A stretch of DNA of 64,000 bases from Antarcticimicrobium luteum (GCF_004358185.1 NZ_SMUV01000065.1:62001-126000); one strand, 5' to 3'. Shown: positions 35,960 through 46,344, counted from the first letter of the stretch. The notes: generated by a model not told the origin, from the letters alone. Numbers and translations: made by a program.

Positions 35960-36358
35960 CTATTGCGGAATATGCGCCGTCGCCTCGATCTCCAGCAGCG
36001 CCTCGTCCTCCAGCAGATCGGCCACCACCAACAACGACATGGCCGGGAAATTGCGCCCCAGCACCGCGCGATAGGATTTGCCGATCTCGGCCTGATGCGC
36101 CATGTATTCCGCCTTGTCCTTGACGAACCAGGTCAGCCGCGTGATGTGCTCGGCGCCGCCGCCGGCGGCCTCGACCACGTCGAGGATATTCTTCAGAACC
36201 TGTTCCATCTGGCCGATGAAATCGTGCCGTTCGAACCGCTGATCGGCGGTCCAGCCGATCTGCCCGCCCACGTAGAGCGTTCCGTCCGCGGCCAGGATGC
36301 CGTTGGCATAGCCCTTGGCCGGCGCCCATCCTTCGGGCTGGATAACCTTGTGCGTCAT
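35960..36358 (-). CDS. RidA/YjgF family enamine/imine deaminase
   Basis: 132 residues of the small Rid fold: YANGILAADGTLYVGGQIGW near the start, QMEQVLKNILDVVEAAGG in the middle and AHITRLTWFVKD later, then MSLLVVADLLEDEALLEIEATAHI with the conserved Glu. Rid proteins hydrolyse enamines and imines to ketones and ammonia. It is the last gene of the kynurenine/2-aminobenzoyl-CoA operon. Start 36358 (MTHKV) is where homology begins. I infer that it deaminates an enamine intermediate formed after 2-aminobenzoyl-CoA reduction; a general protective role is the alternative. Confidence 0.8.
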   Translation of the reverse strand: MTHKVIQPEGWAPAKGYANGILAADGTLYVGGQIGWTADQRFERHDFIGQMEQVLKNILDVVEAAGGGAEHITRLTWFVKDKAEYMAHQAEIGKSYRAVLGRNFPAMSLLVVADLLEDEALLEIEATAHIPQ

Positions 36359-36384
36359 GTCGTGCCTTTCCGTTCCGTTCTGTC

Positions 36385-37581
36385 TCAGGTCACCCGCGAG
36401 CGGGTCTGGTATTTCGCGTCGCGCCACAGCTCCTGCCCGATCACCTCTTCGATGATCTCGGCCGCCGCCACCACGTCGCCCTCGTCGATGTAAAGCGGGG
36501 TGAAGCCAAAGCGCATGATGTCGGGCGCCCGGAAATCGCCGATCACGCCGCGGTCGATCAGTGCCTGCATGGCTGCATAACCATGCTCGAACCGGAACGA
36601 GACCTGGCTGCCCCGGATCGCGCCGTCGCGCGGGGTGGCGAGTTCAAGCTGCGGGCAGCGCACCTCGACCTCGGCGATGAACCGCTCGGTCAGCGCCAGC
36701 GAGGCGGCGCGCAGGTCCGCCATATCCACCCCGTCCCAGGCGGCGAGCGCCTGTTGCAACACCGCCAGTTGCAGGATCGGCGGTGTGCCGACCCGCAACC
36801 TTTCGGTCGACATCGCGGGGCGATAGTGCCGCTCCATCGCAAAGGGCGCGTCATGGCCCAGCCAGCCCGACAGCGCCGGCTGCACCTCCTCGACGATATC
36901 GGGGCGGGCATAGATGAAGGCCGGCGCGCCGGGACCGCCGTTGAGGTATTTGTAGGAACAGCCCACCGCGAATTCGCAGTTGCTGCCCGCGAGGTCTACC
37001 GGCACCGCGCCGGCGCTGTGCGCCAGATCCCAGATCATCACAGCGCCCGCCGCATGGGCGCGTCTGGTGATCGCCTGCATGTCGTGCATCCGCCCGCTGC
37101 GGTAATCCACATGGGTCAGCATCACGACCGCGACGTCCTCGGTGATGGCCTCGGCCACCGCCTCGGGGTCGGGGGTGCGCAACTCGTACCCCTGCCCCAG
37201 CAGCCCGACCAGCCCCTCGGCCATGTAGAGATCGGAGGGGAAGTTGCCGTTGTCGGACAGGATCACCTTTCGGCCCGGGCGCATCTTCAGCGCGGCGGCC
37301 AGCGCCTGATAGACCTTGATCGACAGCGTGTCGCCGGTGGCGACGCTGCCCGCGGGCGCGCCGATCAGCTGGCCGATCCGGTCGCCCACAACGCGTGGCA
37401 GCTCCATCCATCCGGCGCTGTTCCAGGCCTTGATCAGTTCGCCGCCCCATTCGGCGCGCATCACCTCGCTCACCCGCTCCACCGCGCCCTTCGGCAGCGG
37501 CCCCAGCGAGTTTCCGTCGAGATAAAGGACGCCCTCGGGCAGATCGAACAGATCCTTTCGGGGCAAGGTCGATTGGGTCAT
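36385..37581 (-). CDS. kynU: kynureninase
   Basis: 398 residues, PLP-dependent fold type I. YLDGNSLGPLPKGA near the N-terminus and the PLP lysine in CSYKYLNGGPGAP are kynureninase signatures. It cleaves L-kynurenine to anthranilate and alanine. GGAGA lies nine bases before the ATG at 37581, just after the kynA stop, so translation follows KynA directly. Together with KynA it feeds anthranilate to the CoA ligase upstream in the same operon. Confidence 0.92.
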   Translation of the reverse strand: MTQSTLPRKDLFDLPEGVLYLDGNSLGPLPKGAVERVSEVMRAEWGGELIKAWNSAGWMELPRVVGDRIGQLIGAPAGSVATGDTLSIKVYQALAAALKMRPGRKVILSDNGNFPSDLYMAEGLVGLLGQGYELRTPDPEAVAEAITEDVAVVMLTHVDYRSGRMHDMQAITRRAHAAGAVMIWDLAHSAGAVPVDLAGSNCEFAVGCSYKYLNGGPGAPAFIYARPDIVEEVQPALSGWLGHDAPFAMERHYRPAMSTERLRVGTPPILQLAVLQQALAAWDGVDMADLRAASLALTERFIAEVEVRCPQLELATPRDGAIRGSQVSFRFEHGYAAMQALIDRGVIGDFRAPDIMRFGFTPLYIDEGDVVAAAEIIEEVIGQELWRDAKYQTRSRVT

Positions 37582-37583
37582 CG

Positions 37584-38423
37584 TCACAATTCTCCGCGCA
37601 AATGCCAAAGTTCAGGAAACAGCTCCACCTCCAGCATCCGGCGCAGGTATTGCACGCCAGAGGTGCCGCCGGTGCCGCGCTTGAAGCCGATCACCCGTTC
37701 CACCGTGGTGACATGGTTGAACCGCCAGCGGCGGAAGTAGTCCTCCAGATCCACCAGTTTTTCGCCCAGCTCGTACAGCGTCCACCAGCTGTCGACATCC
37801 TCATAGACCTGCTTCCACTTCGCCTGCACCTCGGGCAGCGCCTTGTGCGGCTGATCCAGTTGCGGCGCGGGCACCTGCGCCTCGGGCCCGTCGATGGTGG
37901 TAAAGAGCAGCCGGATCACGTCGTCGTAGAAACTGGGCCGCGCCAGTTCCCCGGCCAGCATCGCATGCACCTGCGGCACATGCGCGTGCGGTTTGAGCAT
38001 GTTGGGATTCCGGTTGCCCAGGATGTATTCGATCATCCGGTACTGATACGACTGGAACCCCGAGGACGGCCCCAGCGCCTCGCGGAAGCGGGTGTAATCG
38101 GCCGGCGTCATGGTGCGCAGCACGTCCCAGGCGTTGTTGAGCTGTTCAAAGATGCGGCTGACCCGCGCCAGCATCTTGAACGCCTGCGGCATCCGGCCCG
38201 CGTTCATCGCGTCGCGGGCGCCCGCCATCTCGTGAATGGCCAGCTTCATCCACAGCTCGCTGGTCTGGTGCTGGATGATGAACAGCATCTCGTCATGCGC
38301 GCCGCTCAGCGGGCGCTGCTGCTCCAGCAGCGCGTCCAGCCCCAGATAATCGCCATAGGACATGGCGTCGGCAAAGCTCATCCTTGCGCCTTCGGCGCCG
38401 GGATCATAGGCGGATCCGGTCAT
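37584..38423 (-). CDS. kynA: tryptophan 2,3-dioxygenase
   Basis: 279 residues. The conserved LDALLEQQRPLSGAHDEMLFI near the N-terminus and the haem-binding RFNHVTTVERVIGFKRGTGG near the C-terminus are characteristic of bacterial tryptophan 2,3-dioxygenases. It opens the indole ring to N-formylkynurenine in the cytosol. It overlaps the CoA ligase stop by 4 bases. No formamidase (kynB) gene is in this operon; a cyclase-family gene at 27218 is one candidate, otherwise it must lie elsewhere. Confidence 0.92.
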   Translation of the reverse strand: MTGSAYDPGAEGARMSFADAMSYGDYLGLDALLEQQRPLSGAHDEMLFIIQHQTSELWMKLAIHEMAGARDAMNAGRMPQAFKMLARVSRIFEQLNNAWDVLRTMTPADYTRFREALGPSSGFQSYQYRMIEYILGNRNPNMLKPHAHVPQVHAMLAGELARPSFYDDVIRLLFTTIDGPEAQVPAPQLDQPHKALPEVQAKWKQVYEDVDSWWTLYELGEKLVDLEDYFRRWRFNHVTTVERVIGFKRGTGGTSGVQYLRRMLEVELFPELWHLRGEL

Positions 38424-40039
38424 TTCGCGTCTCGCAGTCTGAAGCGTTGAATCTTGCCGGACTCGGTCTTGGGCAACTCCTTGGCGAAGACCACCGAGCG
38501 CGGGTATTTATAGGGCGCGATCGTTGCCTTGACGTGGTCCTGCAACAGCTTGGCCGTCAACTCGCCCGGCGTATGCCCCGCACCAAGGACCACATGCGCC
38601 TCGACGATCTGGCCGCGCGCCTCGTCCGGCGCGCCGATCACCGCGCATTCCAGCACCGCCTCATGCGCCAGCAGCGCCGCCTCGACCTCGGGGCCGGCGA
38701 TGTTGTAGCCCGCCGACAGGATGATGTCGTCATTGCGCGCGGCAAAGTGGAAATAGCCCTCCTCGTCCTGCACGAAGGCGTCTCCGGTGACGTTCCAGCC
38801 GTCCTGGACATAGTCGGTCTGCCGCTGCCCGCCGAGATAGCGGCAACCGGTCGGACCGCGCACCGCCAGCCGCCCCACCTCTCCGCGCGGCATCTCCTGG
38901 CCATCCTCGCCGATCACCCTGGCCTCATAGCCGGCCACCGGTTTGCCGGTGCAGGCGGGTTTGTAGTCGTCGAAGCGGTTGGTGATGAAGATATGCAGCA
39001 TCTCGGTCGCGCCGATGCCGTCCAGCATCGGCTTGCCGGTCTTCAGCATCCACTGCTCGAACACCGGCGCCGGCAGGGTTTCCCCGGCCGATACCGCGGC
39101 ACGCAGCGAGGACAGATCCGCCCCCTCTTCCATCGCCACCAGCATGGCGCGATAGGCGGTCGGCGCGGTAAAACAGACCGTCGCCTTGTAGGTCTCGATG
39201 ATCTCGATCATGTTCGGCGGCGAGGCGTTTTCCAACAGTGTCGCCGCCGCCCCGAAGCGCAGCGGAAAGATCGCCAGCCCGCCAAGACCAAAGGTAAAGG
39301 CCAGCGGCGGCGAGCCGATGAACACATCATCGGGCGTGACGTTCAGCACCTCCTTGGCATAGCCGTCGGCGATGATCAGAAGATCGCGGTGAAAATGCAT
39401 CGTCCCCTTGGGCTCTCCGGTGGAGCCGGAGGTGAAGCCGATCAGCGCCACGTCGTCCTGCGCGGTGTCCACCGCGTCGAACGTCACCGGTTTCTGCAGG
39501 GCCAGCCGGTCCAGTTCCGCGTCGTGGTTGGAAGTGCCGTCAAAGCCGACCACGGTTTCCAGCACGTCGCTGTCCTTGGCGCAGGCGATCATCTCTTCCA
39601 TCAGGCGAGTGTCGCAGAGCGCATGGGTGATCTCGGCCTTGTCCACGTATTTGGCCAACTCGCCCGCGCGCAGCATCGGCATCGTGTTGACCACCACCGC
39701 GCCCGCCTTGGTCGCCGCCAGCCAGCAGGCCACCATCGCCGGGTTGTTGGCCGAGCGGATCATCACCCGGTTGCCCGGCTTGACGCCAAAATCGTCAACC
39801 AGCACATGCGCCAGCCGGCTGGTCCAGTCGGACAGCTCCTTGTAGGTGCGCCGCCGCCCGTTGCCGATCAGCGCGGTATGATCGCCAAAGCCCCGGGCCA
39901 CCATGGCGTCGGTCAGTTCCACCGCCGCGTTCAACCGGTCAGGATAGTCGAACCCGTCCAGCAGAAGGTCGGGCCAGGTCTCCGGCGCCGGCAGGTTGTC
40001 GCGGGTGAATGTATCGCTATGGGCAGATGGTCTGAGCAT
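38420..40039 (-). CDS. abmG: 2-aminobenzoate-CoA ligase
   Basis: 539 residues of the ANL superfamily, close to benzoate-type CoA ligases: ATP loop FTSGSTGEPKGTMHFHRD, adenylate motif GIGATEMLHIF, hinge Asp in WNVTGDAFVQD, and catalytic Lys in KTESGKIQRF. The gene lies between kynA and an acyl-CoA dehydrogenase and upstream of the 2-aminobenzoyl-CoA monooxygenase/reductase gene, so anthranilate is the obvious substrate. The symbol follows the Azoarcus evansii naming and is by analogy. Confidence 0.85.
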   Translation of the reverse strand: MLRPSAHSDTFTRDNLPAPETWPDLLLDGFDYPDRLNAAVELTDAMVARGFGDHTALIGNGRRRTYKELSDWTSRLAHVLVDDFGVKPGNRVMIRSANNPAMVACWLAATKAGAVVVNTMPMLRAGELAKYVDKAEITHALCDTRLMEEMIACAKDSDVLETVVGFDGTSNHDAELDRLALQKPVTFDAVDTAQDDVALIGFTSGSTGEPKGTMHFHRDLLIIADGYAKEVLNVTPDDVFIGSPPLAFTFGLGGLAIFPLRFGAAATLLENASPPNMIEIIETYKATVCFTAPTAYRAMLVAMEEGADLSSLRAAVSAGETLPAPVFEQWMLKTGKPMLDGIGATEMLHIFITNRFDDYKPACTGKPVAGYEARVIGEDGQEMPRGEVGRLAVRGPTGCRYLGGQRQTDYVQDGWNVTGDAFVQDEEGYFHFAARNDDIILSAGYNIAGPEVEAALLAHEAVLECAVIGAPDEARGQIVEAHVVLGAGHTPGELTAKLLQDHVKATIAPYKYPRSVVFAKELPKTESGKIQRFRLRDAK

Positions 40040-40116
40040 ATGTGTCTTACCTCTCCTGAATGGCGCCGGGCTCCACCGTCTGTCGCGGCTTGGCCCCGGC
40101 CCTGTCGGTCTTGCGC

Positions 40117-41280
40117 CTAACCTTGCTGGAACGCCCCCAACGCCTGGCGCGCGATGACCACGCGCTGGACGTCCGAGGCCCCCTCGTAGATGCGCAGCGC
40201 GCGGATCTCACGGTACAGTTTTTCCACCGTCTCGCCCGATCGCACGCCATCGCCGCCGTGCAGCTGCACCGCCTTGTCGATCACCTGCTGCGCCCGGTCG
40301 GTGGCGAAAAGCTTGGCCATCGCCGCCTCGCGGGTGACCCGCGGCGCGCCGCTGTCCTTGGTCCAGGCGGCGCGATAGACCAGCAGCGCGGCAGCGTCCA
40401 CATCCAGTGCCATGTCGGCGATATGGCCCTGCACCATCTGCAGATCGAACAGCGGTGCGCCCTGCACCTTGCGCGTGGTGACGCGGTGCAGCGCCTCGTC
40501 CAGCGCCCGGCGGGCAAACCCCAGCGCCGCGGCCGCGACGGTGGAGCGGAAGACGTCCAGCACCGACATGGCGATCCGGAACCCGGCGCCCGCCTCTCCC
40601 AGAAGGGCCGAGACCGGGATCCGGCAATCGGTGAAGTGCAGCGTCGCCAAGGGGTGCGGCGCGATCACCTCCAGCCGTTCGGCGATCTCAAGCCCGGGCG
40701 TATCCGCCGGCACAATGAAGCACGACAGCCCCTTGGCGCCCGGCGCCTCGCCCGTGCGGGCGAAGACGCAGTAGACATCGGCAATGCCGCCGTTGGAGAT
40801 CCAGGTCTTCTCACCATTCAGCACGAAATGGTCGCCGTCGCGGGTCGCCGTCATCGCCGAATTGGCAACGTCCGAGCCGGAGGCCGGTTCGGTCAGAGCG
40901 AAGGCCGAGATCACCTTGCCCGCCCGGGTCTGCGTCAGCCATTCGCCGCGCTGCGCCGGCGTGCCGAACAGCGAGATCGCCCCGGTGCCCAGCCCCTGCA
41001 TCGCAAAGGCGAAATCGGCCAGACCGTCATGGCGCGCCAGCGTCTCGCGGATCAGGCACAGGCTGCGCACATCGAGGCCCGTCCCGGTCTCCGGATCGAC
41101 GGCGGAATGGGTCAGGAACCCGGCCTCGCCCAGCCCGGGCACCAGCGCGCGGCAGGCGGCATCGGTGTCGGAATGGTCGATGGCGGACAGATGCGACTGC
41201 GCCCAGCTCTCCAATGCGTCGGCCAGCGCCTTGTGGCGCGGCTCGAAAAACGGCCAGTCCAGAAAACTGCGGTCGGACAT
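40117..41280 (-). CDS. acyl-CoA dehydrogenase
   Basis: 387 residues. [15 protein letters not shown] and [11 protein letters not shown] are flavin/substrate signatures, and the catalytic base Glu is in [10 protein letters not shown]. It probably oxidises a ring-derived acyl-CoA in the 2-aminobenzoyl-CoA pathway. The start at 41280 follows a strong GGGGAGGGG ribosome site; the longer in-frame opening upstream has no homology. It is 77 bases upstream of the CoA ligase in transcription order and 74 bases after the hydratase-type gene. Confidence 0.9.
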   Translation of the reverse strand: MSDRSFLDWPFFEPRHKALADALESWAQSHLSAIDHSDTDAACRALVPGLGEAGFLTHSAVDPETGTGLDVRSLCLIRETLARHDGLADFAFAMQGLGTGAISLFGTPAQRGEWLTQTRAGKVISAFALTEPASGSDVANSAMTATRDGDHFVLNGEKTWISNGGIADVYCVFARTGEAPGAKGLSCFIVPADTPGLEIAERLEVIAPHPLATLHFTDCRIPVSALLGEAGAGFRIAMSVLDVFRSTVAAAALGFARRALDEALHRVTTRKVQGAPLFDLQMVQGHIADMALDVDAAALLVYRAAWTKDSGAPRVTREAAMAKLFATDRAQQVIDKAVQLHGGDGVRSGETVEKLYREIRALRIYEGASDVQRVVIARQALGAFQQG

Positions 41281-41354
41281 ATGCGCCCCTCCCCTTCTTC
41301 TCGTTTCAAATACTCCCGCTGGAGGCGACCCGACGCCGCCCCCGCGCGAGCCGG

Positions 41355-42155
41355 TCAGTCGCCCTCGAACACCGGTTTTTCCTTGGCCACAAACGCATGA
41401 TAGGCGCGGTGGAAATCCTGCCCCTGCATGCAGATCGCCTGCGCCTGCGCCTCGGCCTCGATCGCCTGCTCGATCGACATGCACCATTCCTGCGCCAGCA
41501 TGGTCTTGGTCATCATGTTGGCGAAGTTGGGTCCGGCGGCGATGCGCGATGCCAGTTTCTGCGCTGTGGCCTCCAGCTCGCCGGCGGGCACCACGTTGTT
41601 GAAGAACCCCCAGGCGTGGCCTTCCTCGGCGCTCATCGCGCGGCCAAGATACAGCAGTTCAGCCGCCCGCCCCTGACCGATGATGCGTGGCAGGATCGCG
41701 CAGGCGCCCATGTCGCAGCCCGCCAACCCGACCCGGTTGAACAGGAACGCCACCTTCGCCTCGGGCGTTGCCACCCGCAGGTCGGAGGCCATGGCGATGA
41801 TCGCGCCGGCGCCGGCGCAGATGCCGTCCACGGCGGCGATGATCGGCTTGCCGCAGTTCACCATTGCCTTGACCAGATCGCCGGTCATCCGGGTGAAGGT
41901 CAAAAGCTCCTTCATGTTCATTTTGGTCAGCGGGCCGATGATGTCGTGCACATCCCCGCCCGAGCTGAAGTTGCCGCCGTTGGAGGTGAAGACCACCGCC
42001 CCGACCTCGTCATCGTAATGCAGGTCGCGGAACCAGTCGCGCAGTTCGGCATAGCTGTCGAAGGTCAGCGGGTTCTTCCGCTCGGGCCGGTCGAGCGCGA
42101 TGGTGGCGATGCCGTCCTCAATCTCGCATTTGAAGTGCTTCACGTCGCTGCGCAT
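41355..42155 (-). CDS. enoyl-CoA hydratase/isomerase family protein
   Basis: 266 residues of the crotonase fold. The oxyanion hole regions are [14 protein letters not shown] and [20 protein letters not shown]. It should hydrate or cleave a cyclic enoyl-CoA after ring reduction in the 2-aminobenzoyl-CoA pathway. It starts 2 bases after the MarR stop, with its ribosome site (GGAGGAGAATG) inside the end of that gene, so it is translationally coupled to the regulator. Confidence 0.88.
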   Translation of the reverse strand: MRSDVKHFKCEIEDGIATIALDRPERKNPLTFDSYAELRDWFRDLHYDDEVGAVVFTSNGGNFSSGGDVHDIIGPLTKMNMKELLTFTRMTGDLVKAMVNCGKPIIAAVDGICAGAGAIIAMASDLRVATPEAKVAFLFNRVGLAGCDMGACAILPRIIGQGRAAELLYLGRAMSAEEGHAWGFFNNVVPAGELEATAQKLASRIAAGPNFANMMTKTMLAQEWCMSIEQAIEAEAQAQAICMQGQDFHRAYHAFVAKEKPVFEGD

Positions 42156-42157
42156 GG

Positions 42158-42634
42158 TCAGTCATTCTCCTCCAGAGTGTCGTTGAGATAGTCGAGGCGG
42201 CGGATCATCCCCTCGACATCGTCGGCATCGAGCCGGTCCAGCATGTCGTCGATCCAGGTCTCATGCGCGGCCGCCTGTTCGGCAAAGGTCCGCTTGCCCT
42301 TGGCCGTCAGCCGCACCTGCGAGGCGCGCCGGTCCCCCGGCACCGCCACCCGCAGGGCCAGCCCCTCGTCGGTCAGCCGGTCGACAATGCCGGTGACATT
42401 GCCGTTCGACACCCGCAGCATGTCCGAAATCTGCGACATCTTCAGCCCCTCGGGGCTGCGCGCCAGCGCCGACATCACGTCAAAGCGCGGCAGGGTCGTC
42501 TGGAAATCCTCGCGCAGGCGGCGGCGGATCTGGTCTTCGATCAGGTTGCTGGCCTTCAGCAGCTTGAGCCATAGCCGCAGCCGCATCTTCGACATCGGTT
42601 CATCGGCCCCGGTTTCAACAGATTGCGGTGTCAT
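42158..42634 (-). CDS. MarR-family regulator of the 2-aminobenzoyl-CoA operon
   Basis: 158 residues. The helix-turn-helix is in [27 protein letters not shown] with a wing at [13 protein letters not shown]. The ATG at 42634 overlaps the SDR stop in ATGA and has GGAGGGGAG upstream. It lies inside the operon it most likely controls, so its level would follow operon activity. A perfect palindrome between the -35 and -10 at 45785-45800 is the likely operator. The ligand is probably 2-aminobenzoyl-CoA or anthranilate (inference). Confidence 0.88.
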   Translation of the reverse strand: MTPQSVETGADEPMSKMRLRLWLKLLKASNLIEDQIRRRLREDFQTTLPRFDVMSALARSPEGLKMSQISDMLRVSNGNVTGIVDRLTDEGLALRVAVPGDRRASQVRLTAKGKRTFAEQAAAHETWIDDMLDRLDADDVEGMIRRLDYLNDTLEEND

Positions 42635-43374
42635 GTCTCCCCTCCCGAAATGCTGAGCGCATGGCCATTGACGGATCGCGCCGCCTCGGAACACAGCCAG
42701 ATCGCGGCGCCGGCCACTTCATCGGTCTGGATGAACCGTTTCTGCGGGTTGCCGGATTTCAGCGAGTTTGCCGCCTGTTCCGCGCTCATACCAGTGGTCT
42801 TGACGATATTCCCGATGGACCGCTCAAGCAGCGGCGTCTCGATGAATCCGGGGCAAAGCGCATTGACCGTGATCCCGGTGGCCGCCAGTTCCACCGACAG
42901 CGCCCGCGTCAGGCCAAGAACCCCATGCTTGGCGGCACAATAGGCCGCCACATAGGGATAGCCCTTTTGCGCGGCGGTGGAGGCCACGGCGATCATCCGT
43001 CCCCAGCCCGCCGCCTTCATGTCCGGCAGCGCCGCCTGCCAGCAGTTCGACACGCCCACCAGATTGACCGCCAGCATGGCGTTCAGATGCTCGGGCGTCA
43101 TCCGCGAAAACGGCACGCTCTCGGCGGCGCCGGCGTTGGCGACCATGACCGACACCGGCCCCTGCGCGGCGCGGGCAGCCTCGAATGCGGCCCGCACCGA
43201 GTCCGCGTCGGTCACGTCGCAAAGCCGGTAGGGCAGCCCCTGCGCCTTGAGCGTGGCCTCCGAGCGCCCCATGATGGTGACCTTGGCCCCCGCCGCGGCC
43301 AGGGCGCGGGCCACCTCGGCCCCCACCCCGGTGCCGCCGCCGGTGACGACGGCATGTCTGTCCGCCAGGCTCAT
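42631..43374 (-). CDS. short-chain dehydrogenase of the 2-aminobenzoyl-CoA operon
   Basis: 247 residues. [15 protein letters not shown] and catalytic YCAAK are intact. It probably acts as a hydroxyacyl-CoA dehydrogenase on an alicyclic intermediate in the pathway. The ATG at 43374 overlaps the stop of the monooxygenase/reductase gene in ATGA; longer in-frame starts fall inside that gene. Confidence 0.87.
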   Translation of the reverse strand: MSLADRHAVVTGGGTGVGAEVARALAAAGAKVTIMGRSEATLKAQGLPYRLCDVTDADSVRAAFEAARAAQGPVSVMVANAGAAESVPFSRMTPEHLNAMLAVNLVGVSNCWQAALPDMKAAGWGRMIAVASTAAQKGYPYVAAYCAAKHGVLGLTRALSVELAATGITVNALCPGFIETPLLERSIGNIVKTTGMSAEQAANSLKSGNPQKRFIQTDEVAGAAIWLCSEAARSVNGHALSISGGET

Positions 43375-45680
43375 ACCTTCATCGCCGCTTCTGCCTCGCG
43401 TTCCCGCTCGGCCAGGCGCCAATAGAGGTCACGTCCGCCGCGATAGGGATCGGGCCAGACCGCATGGCGATCGCCCAGCTGGCTTCCCGCGTGCAGCGTC
43501 CAGTAGGGATCGGCCAGATGCGCCCGCGCCAGGCAGACCAGATCGGCCCGCCCCGCCATCAGGATCGAGTTCACATGGTCGGGCTCATAGATATTGCCGA
43601 CCGCCATGGTCCTGATCCCGGTCTGGTTGCGGATGCGGTCAGAGAAGGGCACCTGGAACATGCGGCCATAGACCGGCTGTTCCTCGGAGACGGTCTGTCC
43701 CGAGGAGACGTCGATGATGTCGGCCCCGGCCGCGTCAAAGGCCTTGGCGATCTCAACCGCGTCCTCGGGCAGGTTTCCGTCCTCTCCAACCCAGTCATGG
43801 GCCGAGATCCGCACCGACATCGGCTTGCTTTCTGGCCAGACCGCGCGCATCGCGTTGAAGACCTCCAGCGGGAAGCGCAGGCGGTTTTCCAGGCTGCCGC
43901 CATACTCGTCCGAGCGCCGGTTGGTGGCCGGCGACAGGAAGCTGCCGATCAGATAGCCATGGGCGGCGTGCAGCTCGATCATGTCGAAGCCGGCGCGCTC
44001 TGCCATCTTGGCGGCCTCCACGAACTGGTCGCGAACCGCGTCCATGTCCGCGCGTGTCATCTCGCGCGGGGTCTGGCTGGCCGGTTTGTAGGGCAGCGGC
44101 GAGGGCGCCAGAATCTCCCAGTTGCCGTCTGCCAGCGGCGCGTCCATGCCACCGCCGTCCCAGGGCACGCAGGTCGACCCCTTGCGCCCCGAATGGCCGA
44201 TCTGACAGCACATCCTGGCCTGCGTCTCGGCATGAACGAAATCGGTCAGGCGTTTCCACGCCGCCTCATGCTCGGGCGCATAGAGGCCGGGGCAGCCGGG
44301 GGTGATCCGCCCCTCCGGGCTGACGCAGGTCATCTCGGTATAGACCAGCGCGGCGCCGCCCTTGGCACGTTCCGAATAATGGACAAAGTGCCAGTCGGTC
44401 GGACAGCCGTCGACCGCCTTGTACTGGGCCATGGGCGAGACGACGACGCGGTCGATCAGTTCCATGTCGCGCAGCTTGAAGGGGGCGAACATCGGCGCGC
44501 GCACCGGCGCATCCGCGGGCACGCCGGCCTGCATCTGGAACCATTTCTCCGCCGAGGCCAGCCATTCCGGATCGCGCAGACGCAGGTTTTCGTGGGAAAT
44601 CCGCTGCGACCGGGTCAGCAGCGAATAGTTGAACTGCACCGGGTCCAGATCGAGATAGCGTTCGACCTCCTCGAACCATTCCAGCGAGTTGCGGGCGGCA
44701 GATTGCAGACGTAGCACATCCAGCCGCCGCTCCTCCTGATAGCGCTCGAACGCCCTCTCCAGCGTCGCCTCGGACTGCAGGTAGTTGGCCAGCGCGATGG
44801 CGCTGTCAAAGGCCAGCCGAGAGCCCGAGCCAATGGAGAAATGCGCGGTGGCCGAGGCATCGCCAAGCAGCACGACGTTCTCGTGATACCATTTCTCGCA
44901 GAGCACCCGGGGAAAGTTGATCCAGACCGCCGAGCCGCGCAGGTGATCGGCGTTCGACATCAGCTCGTGCCCGCCCAGATGATCCTCGAACACCTTGCGG
45001 CAGGTCTCGACGATCTCTTCCTTGCTCATCCCCTCGAAGCCGAAATTCTCCCAGGTCTGCTGCGAGCATTCGACGATGAAAGTCGCGGTCTCGTCGTCGA
45101 ACTGGTAGGCATGCGCCCAGATCCAGCCATGCTCGGTCTTCTCGAAGATGAAGGTAAAGGCGTCATCGAACCGCTGATGGGTGCCGAGCCAGATGAACTT
45201 GCACTTTCGGGTGTCGATGTCGGGCTTGAAGTGCTCTGCATATTCGGTGCGCACGCGGGAGTTCAGCCCGTCGCAGGCGACCACGAGGTCATACTCGTGC
45301 CGGATCGCCTCGGCCGAGTCGAACTCGGTCTCAAAGCGCAGATCGACACCCAGCTCGCGCGCCCGTTCCTGCAGCAGGATCAGCATCTGCTTGCGACCGA
45401 TGCCCGCGAAGCCGTGCCCGCCCGAGACGGTGCGCACGCCGTCATGCACCACGGCGATGTCGTCCCAATAGGCGAAATGCTCGCGGATCGCCTCCGCGCT
45501 CACCGGGTCGTTCTCGCGCAGGTTTTCCAGCGCGTCGTCGGACAGCACCACGCCCCAGCCGAAGGTATCGTTGGCGCGGTTGCGCTCGATCACCACGACC
45601 TCGTGGTTTGGGTCGCGCAGTTTCATCGAGATTGCAAAATAGAGCCCCGCCGGCCCGCCGCCCAGACACGCAATACGCAT
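43371..45680 (-). CDS. abmA: bifunctional 2-aminobenzoyl-CoA monooxygenase/reductase
   Basis: 769 residues made of two enzymes. Residues 1 to about 390 are a flavoprotein monooxygenase: GGGPAG (8-13), the ACDG motif and [14 protein letters not shown]. Residues about 400-769 are an old-yellow-enzyme-type reductase: [24 protein letters not shown] and [16 protein letters not shown]. This is the architecture of the Azoarcus evansii enzyme that hydroxylates and reduces 2-aminobenzoyl-CoA to a non-aromatic cyclohexenone product without ring-cleavage dioxygenase. Salicylyl-CoA 5-hydroxylase is the close alternative; the KynA/KynU/ligase context favours anthranilate. It is the first gene of the operon. 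Confidence 0.9.
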   Translation of the reverse strand: MRIACLGGGPAGLYFAISMKLRDPNHEVVVIERNRANDTFGWGVVLSDDALENLRENDPVSAEAIREHFAYWDDIAVVHDGVRTVSGGHGFAGIGRKQMLILLQERARELGVDLRFETEFDSAEAIRHEYDLVVACDGLNSRVRTEYAEHFKPDIDTRKCKFIWLGTHQRFDDAFTFIFEKTEHGWIWAHAYQFDDETATFIVECSQQTWENFGFEGMSKEEIVETCRKVFEDHLGGHELMSNADHLRGSAVWINFPRVLCEKWYHENVVLLGDASATAHFSIGSGSRLAFDSAIALANYLQSEATLERAFERYQEERRLDVLRLQSAARNSLEWFEEVERYLDLDPVQFNYSLLTRSQRISHENLRLRDPEWLASAEKWFQMQAGVPADAPVRAPMFAPFKLRDMELIDRVVVSPMAQYKAVDGCPTDWHFVHYSERAKGGAALVYTEMTCVSPEGRITPGCPGLYAPEHEAAWKRLTDFVHAETQARMCCQIGHSGRKGSTCVPWDGGGMDAPLADGNWEILAPSPLPYKPASQTPREMTRADMDAVRDQFVEAAKMAERAGFDMIELHAAHGYLIGSFLSPATNRRSDEYGGSLENRLRFPLEVFNAMRAVWPESKPMSVRISAHDWVGEDGNLPEDAVEIAKAFDAAGADIIDVSSGQTVSEEQPVYGRMFQVPFSDRIRNQTGIRTMAVGNIYEPDHVNSILMAGRADLVCLARAHLADPYWTLHAGSQLGDRHAVWPDPYRGGRDLYWRLAEREREAEAAMKV

Positions 45681-46002
45681 GAGGTCACTCCCCCTGTGGC
45701 TGTTTTCCCGTGGCCGAAAACCCGGCCGCTGAGGAAACGCTAGAGCGAGTCGGGTTTTACTTCAAGCTTAAACATTATATACCCTAACCATTCATGGTTA
45801 AATATTACCATGACAGCTATCGACCAGGCGCCTCGACGGCCTGGGGCCGGTCCCGGCCGCCGGCGATGTCCAACCGGCGGCCCGACAGTCGCAGCCAAGG
45901 CGCCGCCGCCCCCGAACAGCGCATCCCGCGGGGAAAAAATATCGATCCGACCGGCCCGCATCCCGATTGGCAAGGCGCCGCCGGTCGCGATAGGGTTCAC
46001 CC
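45681..46002. other. 322-bp intergenic region with the 2-aminobenzoyl-CoA operon promoter
   Basis: This gap separates the abmA-like gene (minus) from the TfoX-C gene (plus). The AT-rich part at 45755-45812 holds the minus-strand promoter and operator described separately. The remainder (45815-46000) is GC-rich and holds no gene I can support. Confidence 0.6.
45774..45802 (-). promoter_or_regulatory. promoter and operator of the 2-aminobenzoyl-CoA/kynurenine operon
   Basis: On the minus strand a perfect -10 box TATAAT occupies 45774-45779. A weak -35 (TTTAAC) lies 17 bases upstream at 45797-45802. Between them is the perfect inverted repeat TAACCAT-TC-ATGGTTA (45785-45800), well placed to block RNA polymerase when bound by the operon's MarR protein. 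The start codon is about 90 bases downstream. Confidence 0.7.
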
Positions 46003-46344
46003 ATGTCCGACCCCGTCTCGACCATCCGCAACCTCGGCCCCGCCTCCGAGGAGAGTTTTGCCCGCGCCGGTATCGGCTCGGCCGAAGCGTTGCGCGCGCT
46101 CGGGGCCGACGCCGCCTATGAACGGCTGCTGGCGGCGGGCAGCCGGCCGCATTTCATCGGCTACTATGCGCTGGTTATGGGGTTGCAGGGCCGTCCCTGG
46201 AACGATTGCCAGGGCGAGGAGAAGGCGGCGCTGCGCCGCCGCTTCGACGCCATCTGCTCTGCGGCCAGAGGCAAGGGCGATCCGGGCCGCAGCGCGCTCG
46301 AGGCAGCGCTCGACGCCATCGGTGTGATCGAGCGGCGGCGGTGA
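46003..46344 (+). CDS. TfoX C-terminal domain protein
   Basis: 113 residues. IRNLGPASEESFARAGIGSAEALRALGADAAYERLLAAG is the helix-hairpin-helix-like start of the TfoX_C domain, which is followed here by about 65 further residues. Such small proteins are widespread; full TfoX regulates competence, but this one has no TfoX N-terminal domain. Its role is unknown. Confidence 0.75.
   Translation: MSDPVSTIRNLGPASEESFARAGIGSAEALRALGADAAYERLLAAGSRPHFIGYYALVMGLQGRPWNDCQGEEKAALRRRFDAICSAARGKGDPGRSALEAALDAIGVIERRR

Noticed and set aside
45810-46121. Possible 103-codon gene just right of the operon promoter
   Set aside because: It overlaps the TfoX-C gene in another frame, is Pro/Arg-rich and lacks a ribosome site.
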